A stretch of 8,805 bases of DNA, from positions 1 through 8,805 of the forward strand of contig JAJZGE010000044.1 in assembly GCA_021798675.1 (NCBI GenBank). The letters are read 5' to 3'. A program made the translations under genes and the position numbers. Each line of letters opens with the position of its first letter. Within the stretch, counting starts at the first letter, position 1. The notes beneath the pieces are model-generated. The model was not told the origin of the DNA, did no database searches, and was given only the letters and a program-made list of their open reading frames with translations. Origin of the DNA: Pseudomonadota bacterium (GTDB lineage: Bacteria > Pseudomonadota > Gammaproteobacteria > Xanthomonadales > Rhodanobacteraceae). Shown piece after piece: positions 4,860 through 8,805 of the stretch.

Positions 4860-6557
4860 ATGGTCGACAACGCCATCGCGACGACCCCGAACAACGGTGC
4901 GCGCCTGGATCCCTTCAAGCAGCTTGCCGGCAGCCCGGCCGCACGCCAGCTGGTGCTGCTGGTGGCGGTGGCCGCTGCGGTCGCGCTGGGTGTGGCGGTG
5001 GTGCTGTGGTCGCGCGGACCGAACTATGGCCTGCTGTACGCGGGGCTGGCGCAGAAGGACGCCGCGGCGATCACCCAGCAACTGCAGGCCAGCAATACGC
5101 CTTACCAGCTGAGCAGTGATGGTTCGTCGATCATGGCGCCGGCCGCCGATCTGGCCGCACTGCGCCTGAAGCTGGCCGGTCAGGGCTTGCCGCAGGGGCT
5201 GGCCAGCAGCAGTGCAACCGGTGCGGCTGACTCGCCGTTCGGCATGAGCGACCTGGCCGAGCGCACCCGTTACCAGCAAATGCTGGAAACCGATCTCGGC
5301 ACGACCATCAGTGGATTGCAGTCGGTGCGCTCCGCGCGCGTGCATCTGGCCTTGCCCAAGCCGTCGGCGTTCATCCGTGACAACCAGGCCGCCAGTGCGT
5401 CAGTGCTGGTCACGCTGTACCCCGGCCGCCAGCTGGATGCCGGCCAGGTCGCGGCAATCGTGCATCTGGTGGCATCCAGCGTCCCTGATCTGGATGCCCG
5501 CCAGGTGTCGGTGATCGATCAGCAGGGCCAGCTGCTGACCAGCGATTCGAACAGTCCCACCGCGGTCGGCGATTCCCGGCTGCGCCTGGCGACCCAGATC
5601 GAGAACACCTACGCGGCACGGATCGAGGCGCTGCTGACGCCGCTGGTCGGCCCCGGCAGAGTGCATGCCCAGGTCTATGCCGACCTGGACTTCAGCCAGA
5701 CCGAGAAGGCCACGGAAACCTTCGATCCCGATCATCCGGCTCTGCGCAGCGAACAGACCCGTACCGAGCAGCACACGGCCGGTGCAGCTGGTTCGGGCGG
5801 TGTGCCCGGCGCGCTCAGCAATCAGCCGCCGGCCGTGGTGGCCCAGCCAACGGCGGCCAATCCGGCGGCGGGCAAGTCCGCCCCGGCGACCACCACGGCA
5901 GCGGCCGTCAGCCCGAGTGAAAGCAGCAGCAGCGCCACCCGCAATTACGAACTGGACCGCACGATCAGTCATGTCAGTGATCCGGCTGGTCGGGTGTCGC
6001 GCCTGACCGTGGCCGTGGTGGTGGACAACAAGCTGGCCAAGGCGGCGAACGATCCTGCCGGAGATGCCGGCAAGGCGCCCAGGAGCGTGCCGTTCACGGC
6101 GCAGGAGCTGAAGCATCTGACCGAGCTGACCAAGAATGTGGTGGGTTTCGATGCGGCCCGTGGCGACAGTGTCAGCGTGATCAACGAACCCTTCCAGCAT
6201 GGGCCGGCCACCGAGGATCTGCCGCCGCAGCCGCTGTGGCAACGGCCCGGCGTGATGGATCTGATCAAGCAGGGGCTCGGCATCATGCTGGCCTTGCTGG
6301 TGGCGTTCGGACTGCTGCGGCCGCTGCTGAAGGGGCTGCTGCGCAGTGAGGCCCCGGCGCAAGCATTGCCGGCGCCGATGCCGAGGATTTCCGTGCGGGT
6401 CGAGGACGACCCGCCGGCTGGCGAAGATGCCCGGCTGCCCGCATCGGCCGCGCTCGCCTACGAACAACGCATTGGTCAGGTACGCCGGATGGTTGGTGAA
6501 AACCCGAAGCAGGTGGCACAGGTGGTGAAGAGCTGGGTGAACGCAGATGGCGGCTGA
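4860..6557 (+). CDS. fliF: Flagellar MS-ring protein FliF
   Basis: FliF forms the inner-membrane MS ring that houses the export gate and carries the rotor. The product has 565 residues, typical of the family. A first membrane segment spans about 31-50 (LVLLVAVAAAVALGVAVVLW). It is followed by ring-building domains RBM1 (about 53-112) and RBM2 (about 124-228, including RSARVHLALPKPSAF), and by RBM3 split by an Ala/Ser/Thr/Pro-rich loop (about 305-362). The second membrane segment is at about 468-490. The cytoplasmic tail ends in the FliG-binding helix (RRMVGENPKQVAQVVKSWVN, 542-561). The Shine-Dalgarno sequence is weak (CGAG at 4849-4852), so coupling to fliE may help translation. The end overlaps fliG by 11 bases, keeping the FliF-FliG pair together. 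Confidence 0.97.
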   Translation: MVDNAIATTPNNGARLDPFKQLAGSPAARQLVLLVAVAAAVALGVAVVLWSRGPNYGLLYAGLAQKDAAAITQQLQASNTPYQLSSDGSSIMAPAADLAALRLKLAGQGLPQGLASSSATGAADSPFGMSDLAERTRYQQMLETDLGTTISGLQSVRSARVHLALPKPSAFIRDNQAASASVLVTLYPGRQLDAGQVAAIVHLVASSVPDLDARQVSVIDQQGQLLTSDSNSPTAVGDSRLRLATQIENTYAARIEALLTPLVGPGRVHAQVYADLDFSQTEKATETFDPDHPALRSEQTRTEQHTAGAAGSGGVPGALSNQPPAVVAQPTAANPAAGKSAPATTTAAAVSPSESSSSATRNYELDRTISHVSDPAGRVSRLTVAVVVDNKLAKAANDPAGDAGKAPRSVPFTAQELKHLTELTKNVVGFDAARGDSVSVINEPFQHGPATEDLPPQPLWQRPGVMDLIKQGLGIMLALLVAFGLLRPLLKGLLRSEAPAQALPAPMPRISVRVEDDPPAGEDARLPASAALAYEQRIGQVRRMVGENPKQVAQVVKSWVNADGG

Positions 6558-7557
6558 TCAATCCCACGCGGGCGGTGCGCAAAGCGCGGCGATTCTGCTG
6601 CTGACGCTCGGCGAGAAAGATGCGGCCGAGGTGCTCAAGCACCTCAGCGCGCGCGATGTGCAGGCCGTCGGCTCGGCCATGGCGGCGCTGTCTGGCGTCT
6701 CGCGCGAGCAGGTCAGGCAGGTGCTGGACAAGCTCGATGGCGACATGGCGAGCCACACCTCGCTGGGCGTCGGCACCGAGGAATACATCCGCAAGATCCT
6801 GATCAACGCCCTGGGCGAGAACAAGGCCGGCGGGCTGATCGACCGCATCCTGCTCGGCCGCAGCAGCAAGGGACTGGAGTCGCTCAAATGGATGGAGAGT
6901 CGCGCGATCGCCGAAATGATCAACCAGGAGCATCCGCAGATCATCGCGCTGGTGCTGGCGCATCTGGAGCCGGATCAGGCGGCCGAGGTTCTGGGCTACC
7001 TGCCGGAGCGCGTGCGCAGCGATGCGGTGATGCGCATTGCCACGCTTGATGGCGTGCAGCCGCATGCGCTGAATGAGCTGGATGAGGTGATGGAGCGTCA
7101 GTTCTCCGGCAACAACAAGAAGCTCAAATCTGCCACGGTAGGCGGCATCAAGGCCGCGGCGGATATCCTCAATGCGATGGAGAGCAGTCGCGAAGCCGAA
7201 TTGATGGCGGCGATCCGCGGCCACGACGAGACTCTGGGCGGAAAGATCGAGGACCTGATGTTCGTGTTCGAGGATCTGGCCGGCCTCGACGATCGCAGCA
7301 TGCAGACGCTGCTGCGCGAGGTTCCGTCAGCCACCCTGATCACCGCACTCAAGGGCACCGAACCGGATATGCGCGAAAGAATCTTCGCCAACATGTCCAA
7401 GCGTGCCGCCGACATGATGCGCGATGACCTCGAGGTGAAGGGGCCGGTGCGCCTGAGCGAAGTCGAAGCGGCACAGAAAGAGGTCATGGCGACCGCCCGC
7501 AAACTCGCCGACGCCGGACAGATATCCCTCTCTTCCGGCGGTGAGGAGTTCGTCTGA
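6547..7557 (+). CDS. fliG: Flagellar motor switch protein FliG
   Basis: FliG sits on the cytoplasmic face of the MS ring, contacts the stator and transmits torque; with FliM and FliN it forms the switch. The 336 residues match the family. The N-terminal FliF-binding domain (about 1-100) is followed by the middle domain with the EHPQ motif (128-131) that binds FliM, a Gly-Gly linker (199-200) and the C-terminal torque domain. The charged residues defined in E. coli as K264, R281, D288, D289 and R297 align with K269, R286, D293, D294 and R302, so motor function looks intact. The start lies inside the end of fliF (11-base overlap), suggesting translational coupling. fliH begins two bases after the stop. 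Confidence 0.98.
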   Translation: MAADQSHAGGAQSAAILLLTLGEKDAAEVLKHLSARDVQAVGSAMAALSGVSREQVRQVLDKLDGDMASHTSLGVGTEEYIRKILINALGENKAGGLIDRILLGRSSKGLESLKWMESRAIAEMINQEHPQIIALVLAHLEPDQAAEVLGYLPERVRSDAVMRIATLDGVQPHALNELDEVMERQFSGNNKKLKSATVGGIKAAADILNAMESSREAELMAAIRGHDETLGGKIEDLMFVFEDLAGLDDRSMQTLLREVPSATLITALKGTEPDMRERIFANMSKRAADMMRDDLEVKGPVRLSEVEAAQKEVMATARKLADAGQISLSSGGEEFV

Positions 7558-7559
7558 CC

Positions 7560-8186
7560 ATGGATGCGCTCAGTGACGCGAGCCTGGGCATCCAGCGCTG
7601 GGAGTTGCCGCAAGTCGGCATCCTGCAAGCGGCTGCGAAGGCCGCCCAAGCGGTGCCGCAGCCGACCGTGCGCGAACTCGAGGCACTCGAGCGACAGGCA
7701 CGCGAAGAGGGTTATGCCGCCGGCCGCGCGGAAGGGCTGATGGCGGCGCAGCAGCAGGTGCGCGAGCAGATGGCCCGGCTGGACGCGTTATTCAACGCGG
7801 CGGCGTTTCCGCTGCAGGCGCTCGACCAGCAGACCGAACAGGAGCTGGCGCGGCTGGCGATGCTGGTGGCGCGCCGGGTGATCGTGCGTGAGCTGCAATT
7901 GTCGCCCGGGCTGATCCTGCAGGCGGTGCGCCAGGCGGCGGCGGCACTGCCGGCCGCCACCCGGGAGCTGCGCGTGCGTCTGCATCCGGATGATCTGGCC
8001 CTGCTGCGTGAAGCGGGTGCGGCGGAATCCCACTGGCAGCTGCTCGCCGATCCGGCGCTGGCACGCGGCGACTGCCAGCTGGAAAGTGAACGTTCACGGC
8101 TCGATGCGCGGGTGGATACCCGTCTGGCCGCGGTGATCGATGGTGTGCTGGGCGAGGACAGATCCGACGACGAGACCACGGCATGA
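7560..8186 (+). CDS. fliH: Flagellar export ATPase regulator FliH
   Basis: FliH is the peripheral stalk of the flagellar export apparatus; a dimer binds FliI and links it to the C ring and export gate. The product has 208 residues. It has the short N-terminal segment with Trp14 (QRWELPQ), of the kind known to contact the export gate. A glycine repeat follows (G51, G55, G59, in EEGYAAGRAEG), then a long helical coiled-coil stalk (about 60-110) and a C-terminal domain containing VRLHPDDLALL (139-149) and GDCQLES (170-176), both family hallmarks. GAGGAG (7543-7548) inside the end of fliG may serve as the Shine-Dalgarno sequence, at a rather long spacing of 11 bases. Its stop overlaps the fliI start by four bases (ATGA). 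Confidence 0.95.
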   Translation: MDALSDASLGIQRWELPQVGILQAAAKAAQAVPQPTVRELEALERQAREEGYAAGRAEGLMAAQQQVREQMARLDALFNAAAFPLQALDQQTEQELARLAMLVARRVIVRELQLSPGLILQAVRQAAAALPAATRELRVRLHPDDLALLREAGAAESHWQLLADPALARGDCQLESERSRLDARVDTRLAAVIDGVLGEDRSDDETTA

Positions 8187-8805
8187 ACACCGACGCCATG
8201 CTCGCCGCACGCCAGTCGCGCTGGCAGCAGCAACTGGCACGTCGCTGCGCGCGTGCCGACACGGCGCGCACGTTGACCGTGGAAGGCAGCCTGCGCCGGG
8301 TGGTCGGGCTGACACTCGAGGCCGAGGGCTGCGAGGCGGCACTTGGCGCGCGCTGCCTGGTTGACACCGCCGACGGCGTGCAGCTGGAGACCGAAGTCGT
8401 CGGGTTTGCCGACGAACGCCTGCTGCTGATGCCGGTGGGCGACATGCATGGTGTGTTGCCCAATGCACGGGTGCGTCCGTGCGGTCACAACGGCGGCCTG
8501 CCCGTCGGCAGCGCGCTGCTGGGCCGGGTGATCGGTGCCGATGGCGTGCCCCTGGACGGGTTGGGGCCGTTGGGTGTGGACGAGCGTACCGCGGTCAAGC
8601 GCGAGCCGATCAATCCGATGTCGCGCAAGCCGATCGATGCGCCGCTGGATGTCGGCGTGCGCGCGATCAATGCCCTGCTTACCGTCGGTCGTGGCCAGCG
8701 ACTGGGGCTGTTCGCCGGTTCCGGCGTCGGCAAGTCGACCCTGCTCGGCATGATGACCCGTTATACGAATGCCGATGTGGTGGTGGTCGGGCTGATCGGC
8801 GAGCG
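8183..8805 (+). CDS. fliI: Flagellar export ATPase FliI, 3'-truncated by the window edge
   Basis: FliI is the F1-beta-like ATPase that powers unloading and entry of substrates into the flagellar type III secretion apparatus. From the ATG at 8183, 207 full codons are visible, a little under half of the usual 440-460 residues. The N-terminal oligomerisation region (about 1-100) precedes the beta-barrel domain with GSALLGRVIGADGVPLDG (109-126). Then come the family motif INPMSRKPIDAPLDVGVRAI (143-162) and the start of the nucleotide-binding domain with Walker A AGSGVGKST (178-186) and VVVVGLIGE at the edge. The catalytic Glu and Walker B lie beyond the window. The 4-base ATGA overlap with fliH implies coupled translation. 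The frame stays open to the last base. Confidence 0.97.
   Translation, partial: MNTDAMLAARQSRWQQQLARRCARADTARTLTVEGSLRRVVGLTLEAEGCEAALGARCLVDTADGVQLETEVVGFADERLLLMPVGDMHGVLPNARVRPCGHNGGLPVGSALLGRVIGADGVPLDGLGPLGVDERTAVKREPINPMSRKPIDAPLDVGVRAINALLTVGRGQRLGLFAGSGVGKSTLLGMMTRYTNADVVVVGLIGE

Overview
The window is a stretch of a polar-flagellum gene cluster from a GC-rich (about two-thirds G+C by eye) gammaproteobacterium. The gene order fliD-fliS-fliT-like-PilZ-fleQ-fliE-fliF-fliG-fliH-fliI, with fleQ directly before fliE and no fleSR pair between them, resembles the Xanthomonadales arrangement (Xanthomonas, or the Rhodanobacter/Dyella group). The order-level assignment is an inference from synteny and protein similarity recalled from memory. 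I cannot name a genus.

Layout. All real genes lie on the + strand. Positions 1-1877 hold the filament-assembly end: the 3' part of fliD (filament cap), fliS (flagellin chaperone) and a short fliT-like gene that overlaps fliS by 4 bases. A 155-base gap with a GC-rich hairpin follows, then a divergent PilZ-domain gene (2033-2587). Next is a 411-base intergenic region (2588-2998). It carries two copies of a 24-base repeat 44 bases apart, and each copy contains a CRP/Clp-type palindrome (TGTGA-N6-TCAC). fleQ, the sigma-54-dependent master activator, runs from 2999 to 4426. One base after its stop codon begins a near-consensus sigma-54 promoter (4427-4442), placed to drive fliE-fliF-fliG-fliH-fliI. 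Those are the MS-ring/rod junction, MS ring, rotor switch and export-ATPase genes. They are tightly packed (11-base overlap, 2-base gap, 4-base overlap), and fliI runs off the right edge.

How it fits together. FleQ with RpoN would fire the promoter beside its own stop codon to start basal-body synthesis. The tandem CRP/Clp sites upstream of fleQ suggest that fleQ itself is controlled by a Crp-family regulator; in Xanthomonas the family member Clp is c-di-GMP-responsive. The PilZ protein has lost the usual c-di-GMP-binding residues and has a long heptad-repeat helix, so it is more likely a structural or interaction PilZ than a c-di-GMP receptor. No rpoN copy lies between the PilZ gene and fleQ, where Xanthomonas has rpoN2.

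I see no wholly new system here. The structural genes are canonical. The parts worth a second look are regulatory: the duplicated operator before fleQ, the altered c-di-GMP pocket of FleQ and the degenerate PilZ protein.
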